Assembly (NCBI GenBank): GCA_943370145.1
Contig: CALRPY020000043.1
Location: forward strand, 1-37,669
Direction: 5' to 3'
DNA from: Ga0077536 sp943370145
GTDB lineage: Bacteria; Pseudomonadota; Gammaproteobacteria; Ga0077536
Length of the DNA: 37,669 nucleotides
The notes under the pieces are model-generated. The model did not search any database. It was not told the origin of the DNA and worked only from the letters and a program-made list of their open reading frames with translations. This document shows, piece by piece, positions 8,498-15,920 of this stretch; the first letter of the stretch is position 1; each line of letters starts with the position of its first letter. The position numbers and the translations under genes are program-made.

Positions 8498-10483
8498 TCA
8501 GGGCGCGCGCGTCAGCACGGCGTTGCCGTAGTCGTCGACCACCAGCGACCAGCGCGGGGGCACGGGACAGGTCAGCGTCGCGCCGTTGACCATCGCGGGT
8601 CCGCGGATTTCGTCGCCGACATTCAGGTGTTCCCAGGCATGGGCGGGCAGCGCGGTGGCGGGATGGCCGTTGAACTTCATCGCGCGCTCGACCGGCGCCG
8701 CGGCGGCGCGTCGTCCGCTGCGCGGCTGCAGGCGGTTGACGCTCACCGGGAAGCGCGCCGTGACCCGCATCAGCTGCAGCGGCTCGCCGCGGTTGAACCC
8801 GGCCGCCGCCACCGCGGCGTGGGCACTGGCGGCGAAATCCGCCCCCGGCACCCCGGCGAACTCGAAGCGGCAGCTGCCCGCGAACGTGGCGTCGTGGCCG
8901 AATTCGAGCTCGCAGCGGAACTGCGCGGTGCGCGGGTCGAAGCCCTCGCCTTCGAGATCCCGCACGGCCTGCTGGTGGAGGCGGCGCGCGGCGTCGAGGA
9001 TCGCGGGCTCGTTCGCGGCGTCCAGCACGCGGCCGATGCCCCGCTCGTACACATGGGCGACGTCCGACACCGAAGAGCCGAAGGCGCCGAAGACCGGCCC
9101 GAAATCGAAGGCGTAGGCGGCCTCGATGCCGAGGCGCTCGGCGACGAAGGCGGCGAACATCGGACCGTTGCCGCCGAACGCGAAGAGCCGGGTGCGCGCC
9201 GGTTCGAGGCCGGCCTCGGACAGCGTGCCAGCCACCAGCTCGGCCATCACCGTCACGGCCTCGTCGCGAATCAGCATGGCGGCCTGCTCGACCGGCACGC
9301 CCAGCGGCTTCGCGACGTTCTTCTCGATGACCCGCGCCGCGTGGTCGGGCGATAGCCGGCGGCGCCCGCCGAGAAAACGCTCCGGATCGAGGTAGCCGAG
9401 CAGCAGCAGCGCGTCGGTGAGCGTGGCTTCACGGCCACCTAGCGCATAGCAGGCCGGCCCCGGCGCGGCGCCCTGGCTTTCGGGCCCGAGGCACAGCACG
9501 CCGTTGCGCACGCGCGCAATGGAGCCGCCGCCGATCGCCGCCGAGCGCAGCATCGCGAAGCTCGTGCGCACTGGAATCTCCATCAACTCGCCGCCGCGCT
9601 GATACACCGGCTCGCCGTCGCGCACGATGGAGCATTTGGTGGTGGTGCCGCCGACGTCGAAGCACGCCACGTCGCGCAGCCCGTATTCGCGCGCGACGAA
9701 GGCGCCACCGAAGGTGCCGAATACCGGGCCGGACTCGATGGTGTCGACCGCCTTGGTCTTGCCGATGCGGGCGACGCCGCCGCTGGTCTGGCCGATCAGC
9801 AGCGCGCCGCGCCAGCCGTGATCGTCGCGCAGCAGGTCCTCGGCCTTGAACAGCGAGGTCGCGAGACGGGTGTGCGTGTAGGCATTCATCACCGAATAGT
9901 GCGCGCGCGTCTGGTCGTGCCCGATCTGCGCCATTTCCGAACCGAGCAGCACCGGCACCGCGCCGATGATGTGATCGGGATACTGCTCCTCGATGACGTG
10001 CTTGATCGCGAGTTCCGCGGTGTTGTCCGGGAAGCTGCCGGCGAGCGCCACGCAGATCCGGCGCACGCCGGACTCCAGCAGTGCCTTCACGCCGAGTAGG
10101 ATGTCCTTCGCGGCGGGCGATGGCGGCAGGCCGATCACGGCTTCGGCGGCGACGAGCTCGTCGATGATCGCCGAGCGCCCCTCGCCATACAGGTCCTGCT
10201 CGTGTCCCGCCGTCACCAGCAGGCCGACCTTCGCGCCACGGCGCTCGGCGAGGACATTGGTCGTGATCGTCGACGACCAGCGGATGAGACCGACCCGCTG
10301 CAGGAAGTCCTCGACGCTGGGCGCGTCGTACAGCCTCGCCGCCTCCGCGAGACAGTGCTGGAACGCGACGGTGAAATCGTGCGGGGTGGTATCGACCTTG
10401 ATGCTGTGGCGGGCGGCGCCGTCGGTGATCAGCGCGTCCGTCATGGTGCCGCCGGTGTCGATGTCTATGGTCAGCATCGCCAT
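8498..10483 (-). CDS. apc1: Hydantoinase A-family ATP-binding carboxylase subunit, first gene of the operon (Apc1-like)
   Basis: The protein has 661 residues (about 70 kDa). It has the N-terminal motif TIDIDTGGTMTDA (5-17), a central ASKHA loop CFDVGGTTTKC with its Asp at about 276, AIGGGSIARV, AAPGPACYALGG and FAFGGNGPMFA. It is shorter than, and clearly distinct from, the second HyuA paralogue at 5888-8083. Two ATGs lie at the start: 10483 and, two codons later, 10477. AGGAG stands 4 and 10 bases ahead of them respectively, so the downstream one could also be used. It is the first gene of a seven-gene minus-strand operon and is transcribed away from the divergent histidine kinase gene. Its predicted role is ATP binding and phosphoryl transfer during ketone carboxylation. 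Confidence 0.86.
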   Translation of the reverse strand: MAMLTIDIDTGGTMTDALITDGAARHSIKVDTTPHDFTVAFQHCLAEAARLYDAPSVEDFLQRVGLIRWSSTITTNVLAERRGAKVGLLVTAGHEQDLYGEGRSAIIDELVAAEAVIGLPPSPAAKDILLGVKALLESGVRRICVALAGSFPDNTAELAIKHVIEEQYPDHIIGAVPVLLGSEMAQIGHDQTRAHYSVMNAYTHTRLATSLFKAEDLLRDDHGWRGALLIGQTSGGVARIGKTKAVDTIESGPVFGTFGGAFVAREYGLRDVACFDVGGTTTKCSIVRDGEPVYQRGGELMEIPVRTSFAMLRSAAIGGGSIARVRNGVLCLGPESQGAAPGPACYALGGREATLTDALLLLGYLDPERFLGGRRRLSPDHAARVIEKNVAKPLGVPVEQAAMLIRDEAVTVMAELVAGTLSEAGLEPARTRLFAFGGNGPMFAAFVAERLGIEAAYAFDFGPVFGAFGSSVSDVAHVYERGIGRVLDAANEPAILDAARRLHQQAVRDLEGEGFDPRTAQFRCELEFGHDATFAGSCRFEFAGVPGADFAASAHAAVAAAGFNRGEPLQLMRVTARFPVSVNRLQPRSGRRAAAAPVERAMKFNGHPATALPAHAWEHLNVGDEIRGPAMVNGATLTCPVPPRWSLVVDDYGNAVLTRAP

Positions 10484-10551
10484 TTCTCTCCTGTTGACCT
10501 TGAGGGCCGCCGACCGCGCGGGGCCCCGGCAGGCGCCAGGATGCGGTCAGC

Positions 10552-10593
10552 GCGCTGCAGCGTGCCATTCGCATCGAATGCTTAGTGCAGCGC
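10552..10593. promoter_or_regulatory. Concentric dyad in the divergent apc/sensor-kinase intergenic region
   Basis: An inner palindrome, CATTCG-cat-CGAATG (10566-10580), sits inside an outer one, GCGCTGCA (10552-10559) and TGCAGCGC (10586-10593). Both are centred at about 10572.5-10573. The element lies in the 198-bp divergent region, about 70 bp upstream of apc1 and just upstream of the kinase promoter candidate. It is the best operator candidate for the adjacent response regulator or another dimeric activator or repressor. No convincing sigma70 or sigma54 promoter facing apc1 was found. Confidence 0.45.
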
Positions 10594-10601
10594 ATCATCG
10601 T

Positions 10602-10629
10602 TTGACCGGAACCGGGCCTCGGCTAACAT
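10602..10629 (+). promoter_or_regulatory. Candidate sigma70 promoter of the sensor kinase/response regulator genes
   Basis: TTGACC (10602-10607) is followed by a 16-base spacer and TAACAT (10624-10629). It sits 52 bases ahead of the kinase ATG at 10682 and directly beside the concentric dyad. Pattern match only. Confidence 0.4.
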
Positions 10630-10681
10630 CCACCGCACGCGGATGTGCCGGTCCGCTCCACGCTCCCAACGCCGGGCCCCC

Positions 10682-12364
10682 ATGGCTGAGTACACGAACC
10701 CCGACGAACCGGGCTGGCGCCACCTCGCCGCGCTGGCCGACGATCCGCTCGTCTACAAGCACGTGTTCGACAATGCGATCGTGGGCATCTGCGTCATGGC
10801 GCGCCGGCGCTTCATTCGCGTGAACCAGCGCATGGCGGAGCTCTTCGGCTACGCCGCGGGCGAACTGGAGGGCCGCTCGGTGCGGCTGCTCTACCCGAGC
10901 GACGAGGACTATGCGCAGATTGGACGGCGCCTCGCCCAGGTCCCGCGCGCGAACGCCTTCAGCCACGAACATCCGCTCGTCGCGCGCGATGGCTCGATCC
11001 GCTGGTGTCACATCAGCGGGCGCTGGTTCGACCCGCAGGACGTGGACTCCCCGTCGGTGTGGATCGTCCACGACGCAAGCGCGATGAAAGCGGCGGAGCA
11101 GCAGCTCGCGCGCGCCAATGCCCGCCTCGAACAGCGCATTGCCCAGCGCACGCGCAACCTGCAGAAGACCAACGAGATCCTCAAGGTCGAAGTCCTGCGC
11201 CGCCGCGACAGCGAGCGCGGCATGCTCGAGAGCCGCGAAAAATATCGCGCGCTGCTGCGAAACATCCCGCTCGGCATCGCGGTGACCGACACCGCGGGCG
11301 ACGTCGTGGAGATCAATCCGCTGCTGCAGTCGTGGCTCGATGCGCGCAACCTGGCGGAATTCACCGCGCGGGCGGCCACCACGCAATTCCACCTCGTCGA
11401 AGAGGACCAGCCGATCGCGCTGGACGAACTCATCCGCAGCCGGCTGCCCACGGAAACCCGGCGGCCCGATCGCGTCGCGGTCCGCTGGACCCGGCCCTCC
11501 GGCCACACCCGCTGGTTCGACGTCACCGGCGTGCGGGTCCCGGTGAGCGGACTCGGCGCGGCGGTCGTGTTCGCGGACCAGACGCCGCAGCGCCAGGCGC
11601 GCGACCGCGAACTCGCGCAGCAGCACCAGCTCGCCCACGCGACGCGACTGTCGCTGATGGGGCAGTTCGCCTCCGCACTCGCGCACGAACTCGGCCAGCC
11701 GCTCAACGCGGCGCTGAGCTATGCGGCGGGCGTGTCGCATCAGCTCGCGGACATCCTGCCCGGTTATCCGGAAGCCACGGACGCGCTCGCACAGCTCCAG
11801 CTCCACCTGCGCCAGGCCGGCGACGTGATTCACCAGGTGCGCGCCTTCGTGAAGCGCGATCGCCCGCGCCCATCGCCGGTCGATCTCCTGGACCTCGTGC
11901 ACAAGACCCTGGCGTTGCTCCAGCTTCAGCTGCGCGAAAGCGCAACGCGCGTGACCGTGCGCGTGGATCCCGATCTGCCGCGCGTGCCCGGCAACCGCGT
12001 CGAGCTGCAACAGGTGCTGGTCAACCTGCTGGTCAACGCGCTCGAGGCGCTGCGCGACGCCGGAATCCGTGCGCCGGAACTGCGACTGCGCCTGTCGCGG
12101 CCGCGCCGCGGCCAGGTGCAGATCGAGGTCGCCGACAACGGCCCCGGCATCCCGGCGGCGATGCGCGAGACGGTGTTCGAACCCTATCGCACGTCCAAGC
12201 GCGACGGGCTCGGACTCGGGCTCACGCTGTGCCGCGATATCGTCGAGGCTCACGGCGGACGCATCACACTCGCCGCGCCCCGCCGGCGCGGCGCCACCTT
12301 CCGCATCCTTCTCGAGGAGAACGGCCATTTCACAGCAGACGCCGGTCCGGACCTTTCTCGTTGA
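10682..12364 (+). CDS. Soluble PAS-domain sensor histidine kinase (Tcs2-like position)
   Basis: The protein has 560 residues and no membrane segment, so it is probably cytoplasmic. Order of parts: PAS domain (about 20-135), a coiled-coil of charged helices (about 137-185), a second PAS domain (about 190-305), a HisKA dimerisation helix with AHELGQPLN (phospho-acceptor H335), and HATPase_c with an LLVNALEAL N-box, ADNGPGIP and GLGLGLTLC. The HELGQP form is typical of FixL-like kinases. It is divergent from the carboxylase operon and overlaps the response regulator gene by 38 bp. In Aromatoleum the acetophenone operon is controlled by an acetophenone-responsive two-component system beside it. 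By analogy this kinase may sense the aromatic ketone through a PAS domain; the ligand is inferred. Confidence 0.9.
   Translation: MAEYTNPDEPGWRHLAALADDPLVYKHVFDNAIVGICVMARRRFIRVNQRMAELFGYAAGELEGRSVRLLYPSDEDYAQIGRRLAQVPRANAFSHEHPLVARDGSIRWCHISGRWFDPQDVDSPSVWIVHDASAMKAAEQQLARANARLEQRIAQRTRNLQKTNEILKVEVLRRRDSERGMLESREKYRALLRNIPLGIAVTDTAGDVVEINPLLQSWLDARNLAEFTARAATTQFHLVEEDQPIALDELIRSRLPTETRRPDRVAVRWTRPSGHTRWFDVTGVRVPVSGLGAAVVFADQTPQRQARDRELAQQHQLAHATRLSLMGQFASALAHELGQPLNAALSYAAGVSHQLADILPGYPEATDALAQLQLHLRQAGDVIHQVRAFVKRDRPRPSPVDLLDLVHKTLALLQLQLRESATRVTVRVDPDLPRVPGNRVELQQVLVNLLVNALEALRDAGIRAPELRLRLSRPRRGQVQIEVADNGPGIPAAMRETVFEPYRTSKRDGLGLGLTLCRDIVEAHGGRITLAAPRRRGATFRILLEENGHFTADAGPDLSR
12314..12329 (+). 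promoter_or_regulatory. Shine-Dalgarno and probable ATT start codon of the response regulator
   Basis: GAGGAG (12314-12319) is followed by 7 bases and ATT (12327-12329), in frame with the receiver domain. No ATG, GTG or TTG is found in this frame near the receiver start. The next in-frame GTG would delete the acidic-pocket Asp residues. The site lies inside the 3' end of the kinase gene. Confidence 0.6.
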
Positions 12365-13013
12365 CGACGAGCCCGCCGTCACCCGGAGCCTGAAATGGCT
12401 GCTCGCGACCGTGGGTATCGAGGCCGTGGTGTGCGACGACGGGCGCGGGTTCCTCGCCGACCTCGGGGCCTGCGAGGGTCCCGCCTGCGCGGTGCTCGAC
12501 CTGCGCATGCCCGGCATGTCGGGACTCGACATCATCGAAGCACTGGTCGCCCAGCGTCGCCTGATCCCGATCGTGATGCTGACGGCCCACGGTGACGTGG
12601 AGTCGGCGGTGCGCGCGATGAAACTCGGCGCGCTCGATTTCCTGCAGAAGCCCTTCGCGCCGGAGAGGTTCGTGGAGGTCGTGCGGCGGGCAATCGAGCG
12701 CGCCCGCGAACACTACGCCTGCACGCTCGCCGAGCGCGGACGCAACGTGCTGCTCGACCGGCTGTCGGCGCGCGAGCGGGAACTGCTGCCGCTGTTGCTC
12801 GACGGCGCGAGCAGCAAGGAAATCGCGCGCCGTCTCGAGCTCAGCCCGCGCACTGTCGACGTGCATCGCGCGAGCATCCTCGGCAAGGCCGGCGCGGCGT
12901 CGATGCGCGAACTGACCACGCGTCTGCGCGCGCCGCCCCCCGCCGGGCACGCGAGCGACACGTCCGTCAGCGGCGCACCGGACGGCAACGGCGGGCATTC
13001 CCCGCCGCGTTGA
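12327..13013 (+). CDS. FixJ/NarL-type response regulator (Tcr2-like position), probable ATT start
   Basis: The protein has 228 residues if it starts at the ATT. The N-terminal receiver has the acidic pair D13/D14, the phospho-acceptor D58 in VLDLRMPGMSG, the T in LTAHGD and K108 in QKPF. The C-terminal LuxR-type helix-turn-helix (about 148-205) has LSARERELLPLLLDGASSKE and LSPRTVDVHRASI. The C-terminal tail is proline/glycine-rich and disordered-looking. The gene overlaps the kinase gene and is presumably its partner. It probably binds DNA as a dimer; the dyad at 10552-10593 is a candidate site. The lack of a standard start codon could also reflect a sequencing error near 12320, but the good Shine-Dalgarno spacing argues for ATT. 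Confidence 0.88.
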   Translation: MSQQTPVRTFLVDDEPAVTRSLKWLLATVGIEAVVCDDGRGFLADLGACEGPACAVLDLRMPGMSGLDIIEALVAQRRLIPIVMLTAHGDVESAVRAMKLGALDFLQKPFAPERFVEVVRRAIERAREHYACTLAERGRNVLLDRLSARERELLPLLLDGASSKEIARRLELSPRTVDVHRASILGKAGAASMRELTTRLRAPPPAGHASDTSVSGAPDGNGGHSPPR

Positions 13014-13111
13014 GCCGGGCGCCGGCGCCTGGTGGCCTCGCCCACCCAGGCGCAACGCCCGCATGAAACGCCGAACGCCGCCACCGCCCCCCTGCGTTCG
13101 CAGCAGGGCGC

Positions 13112-13214
13112 CCGTGCCGGACAGACCTGCGTCGCCCGGGCGCGCACACGATGTGCGCGCTCGAGCGCTGCAAGGACGTGCTCGAGCGGGTCGATGCGGG
13201 TCTGTCCGGCACGG
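13112..13214. repeat. Nested inverted repeats in the convergent intergenic region
   Basis: This lies in the 282-bp gap between the response regulator and the convergent cNMP-domain gene. A 16-base perfect inverted repeat (CCGTGCCGGACAGACC at 13112-13127, complement at 13199-13214) extends inward by two more pairs past one T/G position. It encloses a perfect hairpin, GCGCGCACA-cga-TGTGCGCGC (13140-13160), and two near-palindromic CTCGAGCG elements (13160-13167 and 13181-13188). No T-run follows, so it is not an ordinary intrinsic terminator. It may be a structured RNA or a mobile-element relic. No gene was seen in the gap. Confidence 0.5.
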
Positions 13215-13295
13215 TCGCCGAGGGTGGATCAGCCTGGGAAATCGATGTTCGCGCGCTATCGTGCACGCATCGGCGTGCGTCCCACTCCCGGCGCG

Positions 13296-14387
13296 TCAGG
13301 TCTCCGGCGGCGCCAGCGGCGGCGGGGCGTCTTCGGCTTCGACGAAGACGTGGTCGAGGTCCTCCAGCTGCAGGGACACGTTGCGGCCGAGCTCGTAGAG
13401 CTCGCGATGGATCGCATCCGCCGCGCGCAGTTTCTCCTCGAGCTGGCGCCGTGCGTGCTGGATCTCGTTCTTCTCGTGGGCGTAACGCTTGGCGATACGT
13501 TGCAGCAACGCGTGCCGCTCGCGCAGGCGCGTCTCGCTTTCGAGCAGCATTTCGCGGTCCCGGGCGCGCAACTGCGTCAGCTTGCGGCGCAGCTCGGCCT
13601 CCGCGCGCTGCTTCAGCTCGTCGAAACGACGCCGCAGCTCCGCCTGCGCGCCCGCCTTCAGCTCATCGAACTGCCGCCGCAGCTTCAGTTCGGCGGCGGC
13701 GCGCTCCTGGGCGCGCACGTCCTCGATGTGTCGCCGCAGGCGCTGCTCCAGCACCTTGAGTGCCGCGTCGAGCCGCCCGCGGCCGCCGCCATCCGGCGCC
13801 GCCAGCCCCGGGTGGGCGCGAAATGCAGTCCAGTCCTCGTCGGCACTCGCCTCTCCGGATGGCCCGTGGCGCCCGGGCTGCGTCCGCTCCTGCGCCAGCT
13901 CGGGCCGCGAGCCCAGGGTCTCGACGGCGGACGCCGACGGCGCGAATGGCGTCCGTCCGTCGTTGGGATCAAGCAGCGCGCGAGGCACCCGGAAGATGCG
14001 CGACGGGCGCTGGGCGGTCAGCGTCCAGCGCTGCGGGCCCGGTTCGTCCAGCGGCAGCAGCGCGTCCGTGTCCTCCGCGCCGAGCAGCCATGCGCCGCGC
14101 TCGCCGTCCGTGTACCGGACGGCGCCGTCGAGCAGGAAATGCGCGTGATCGTTGACGTCGCCGGCGGCGAACACCAACGTCCCGGGCGCGAGCCCGAAGA
14201 CCTGCCCCCCTGCGACCGCGGCTTCGAGTTGCGCAGCGGGCAGTTCGCGCAAGGGCGTCAGCTCACGCAGACGGTGTTCGGTCGCCGCGTCGAAGCGTGG
14301 CTCGGTTGCGGCGGCCGGCCTGCCGTCGCGCAATGCCTGCTCGCGCATGACGCGCGCGTCCTCGAGGGCTTTCTTGATCCGCTCCAT
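13296..14387 (-). CDS. Cyclic-nucleotide-binding-like domain protein with C-terminal coiled coil
   Basis: The protein has 363 residues from the ATG at 14387 (MERIKKALEDAR). Residues about 40-140 resemble a cNMP-binding beta-roll (LTPLRELPAAQLEAAV, then LVFAAGDVNDHAHFLLDGAV and a later strand pair). The usual arginine-containing phosphate-binding cassette is not evident, so nucleotide binding is doubtful. A proline/glycine-rich linker leads to about 150 residues of strongly charged coiled coil (from about residue 210), with repeats such as RRQFDELKAGAQAEL and RRRFDELKQRAEAEL. A start at 14435 is open but has no support. It is convergent with the response regulator gene. The function is unknown; a scaffold or regulatory role is possible. 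Confidence 0.75.
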   Translation of the reverse strand: MERIKKALEDARVMREQALRDGRPAAATEPRFDAATEHRLRELTPLRELPAAQLEAAVAGGQVFGLAPGTLVFAAGDVNDHAHFLLDGAVRYTDGERGAWLLGAEDTDALLPLDEPGPQRWTLTAQRPSRIFRVPRALLDPNDGRTPFAPSASAVETLGSRPELAQERTQPGRHGPSGEASADEDWTAFRAHPGLAAPDGGGRGRLDAALKVLEQRLRRHIEDVRAQERAAAELKLRRQFDELKAGAQAELRRRFDELKQRAEAELRRKLTQLRARDREMLLESETRLRERHALLQRIAKRYAHEKNEIQHARRQLEEKLRAADAIHRELYELGRNVSLQLEDLDHVFVEAEDAPPPLAPPET

Positions 14388-14615
14388 GCAAAATTCCGCT
14401 GACGAGGGCGCCGTGCCGGCGCCGGATGCGCCCATGGCCGCGTTCGCGGTCGAGCGCCCGATGGCGCCAAGTTACAGCTTGCAGCCGTCAGCGCAAGTGA
14501 AGTCGGCCCGACGCCCCGCGCGCCGGCCGCCCTGCGCCGGGGCACGGGGCTGGTGCGGGGACGGTGCCGCGTTTACTCTCCGTGTCCGATCCCGCTGCCC
14601 CCGCCAGGTGAACCC

Positions 14616-15920
14616 GTGAGCCGTCCGCCGATCAGAACATCGAAGCCTGCACGCAAAGCCGTGCCGCAAGCAAAAGGCGGGACCCGTGCCGGGGTGGAGC
14701 CCGCGTCGCCGGCACCTGCGCGTGCCGTGCCATGGACTGGCGCCCCGCGCCTGCTCGTCAAGGCCGGCCGCGAGAAATCGCTGCTGAGGCGGCATCCGTG
14801 GATCTTCTCCGGCGCGGTCGAGCGCATCGACGGCGACGTCGCCGTCGGTGACACCGTGTCGGTGCAGGCGCTGGATGGCCGCTTCCTGGGCTGGGCGACG
14901 CTCAGCCCCGAATCCCAGATCCGGGCGCGCGTGTGGTCGTGGCACGAGGCCGAGCCGCTCGACGCCAGCCTCATCGCCGGTCGCATCGGGTCGGCGCTCG
15001 CGCGCCGCCAGCGGCTCTTTCCGGGCGCGACCGCGCTGCGGCTGCTGCACGGCGAGGCGGACGGCCTGCCCGGCTGCATCTGCGACCGCTACGGCGAGCA
15101 GCTGGTGGTGCAGCTGTCGACCTCCGGCGCCGACCGCTGGCGCGCGACGATCGTCGAGGAACTCGTGCGCCAGACCGGCATCGCCAACGTCTACGAACGC
15201 TCCGACAGCGACGTGATGGCCATCGAGGGCCTGACGCCGCGCAACCAGTCCGTGGCCGGTGTCGCGCCCGAGCTGCCCGCGGTGATCGACGAACACGAAC
15301 TCCGCTACAGCGTGGACGTACGCCACGGGCACAAGACCGGCTTCTATCTCGATCAGCGGGACAACCGCCTGCTGGTTCGCCGCTACGGCGGCGTCGACGA
15401 GGCCCTGGACTGTTTCTGCTACTCGGGCGGCTTCACCGCGAACCTGCTCGCCGGCGGCGCGCGCCACGTGACGGCGATCGACGGCTCCGCCGACGCCCTC
15501 GCCCTCGCGCGTTTCAACGTGGAGGCCAACGGCCTCGACGCGTCCCGCGTCGATTTCATCACCGACGATGTGTTCAAGCGCCTGCGCACCCTGCGCGACC
15601 AGGCGCGGCAGTTCGACCTGGTCATCCTCGATCCGCCGAAGTTCGCGCCGACCGCGGCCTTCGCCGAGAAGGCCGCGCGCGGCTACAAGGACATCAACCT
15701 GCTGGCGCTCAAGCTGCTGAAGCCGGGTGGACTGCTGTTCACGTTCTCCTGCTCCGGCGGCATCAACCGCGATCTCTTCCAGAAGATAGTCGCCGGCGCC
15801 GCGGCGGACGCCGGCGTCGATGCCCGCATCGTCCACCAGCTGGCCGCGAGCGCCGATCACCCGATCGCGACGGCCTTCCCCGAGGGCGAATACCTCAAGG
15901 GCTTCGTCGTTCAGGCCTGA
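14616..15920 (+). CDS. rlmI: Class I SAM-dependent rRNA methyltransferase, RlmI-like (23S rRNA m5C)
   Basis: The protein has 434 residues from a GTG at 14616 preceded by AGGTGA at normal spacing. The N-terminal tail of about 40 residues, rich in A, P and K, is longer than in most RlmI proteins. A PUA domain follows (LRRHPWIFSGAV onward). An EEHL-like central part and a Rossmann methyltransferase domain come next, with FCYSGGFTANLLAGGA and ITAIDG-type SAM-binding segments, the catalytic LVILDPPKFAP, and the cysteine-containing FSCSGGI. RlmI methylates C1962 of 23S rRNA in E. coli, so cytosolic rRNA modification is expected. The stop overlaps the convergent amidase stop by 10 bp. Confidence 0.9.
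   Translation: MSRPPIRTSKPARKAVPQAKGGTRAGVEPASPAPARAVPWTGAPRLLVKAGREKSLLRRHPWIFSGAVERIDGDVAVGDTVSVQALDGRFLGWATLSPESQIRARVWSWHEAEPLDASLIAGRIGSALARRQRLFPGATALRLLHGEADGLPGCICDRYGEQLVVQLSTSGADRWRATIVEELVRQTGIANVYERSDSDVMAIEGLTPRNQSVAGVAPELPAVIDEHELRYSVDVRHGHKTGFYLDQRDNRLLVRRYGGVDEALDCFCYSGGFTANLLAGGARHVTAIDGSADALALARFNVEANGLDASRVDFITDDVFKRLRTLRDQARQFDLVILDPPKFAPTAAFAEKAARGYKDINLLALKLLKPGGLLFTFSCSGGINRDLFQKIVAGAAADAGVDARIVHQLAASADHPIATAFPEGEYLKGFVVQA

Noticed and set aside
10560..10580. TGGCAC on the minus strand ahead of apc1 as a sigma54 -24 element
   Set aside because: No TTGC-like -12 element follows at the required spacing, and the linked regulator is NarL/FixJ-type without a sigma54-activating AAA+ domain.
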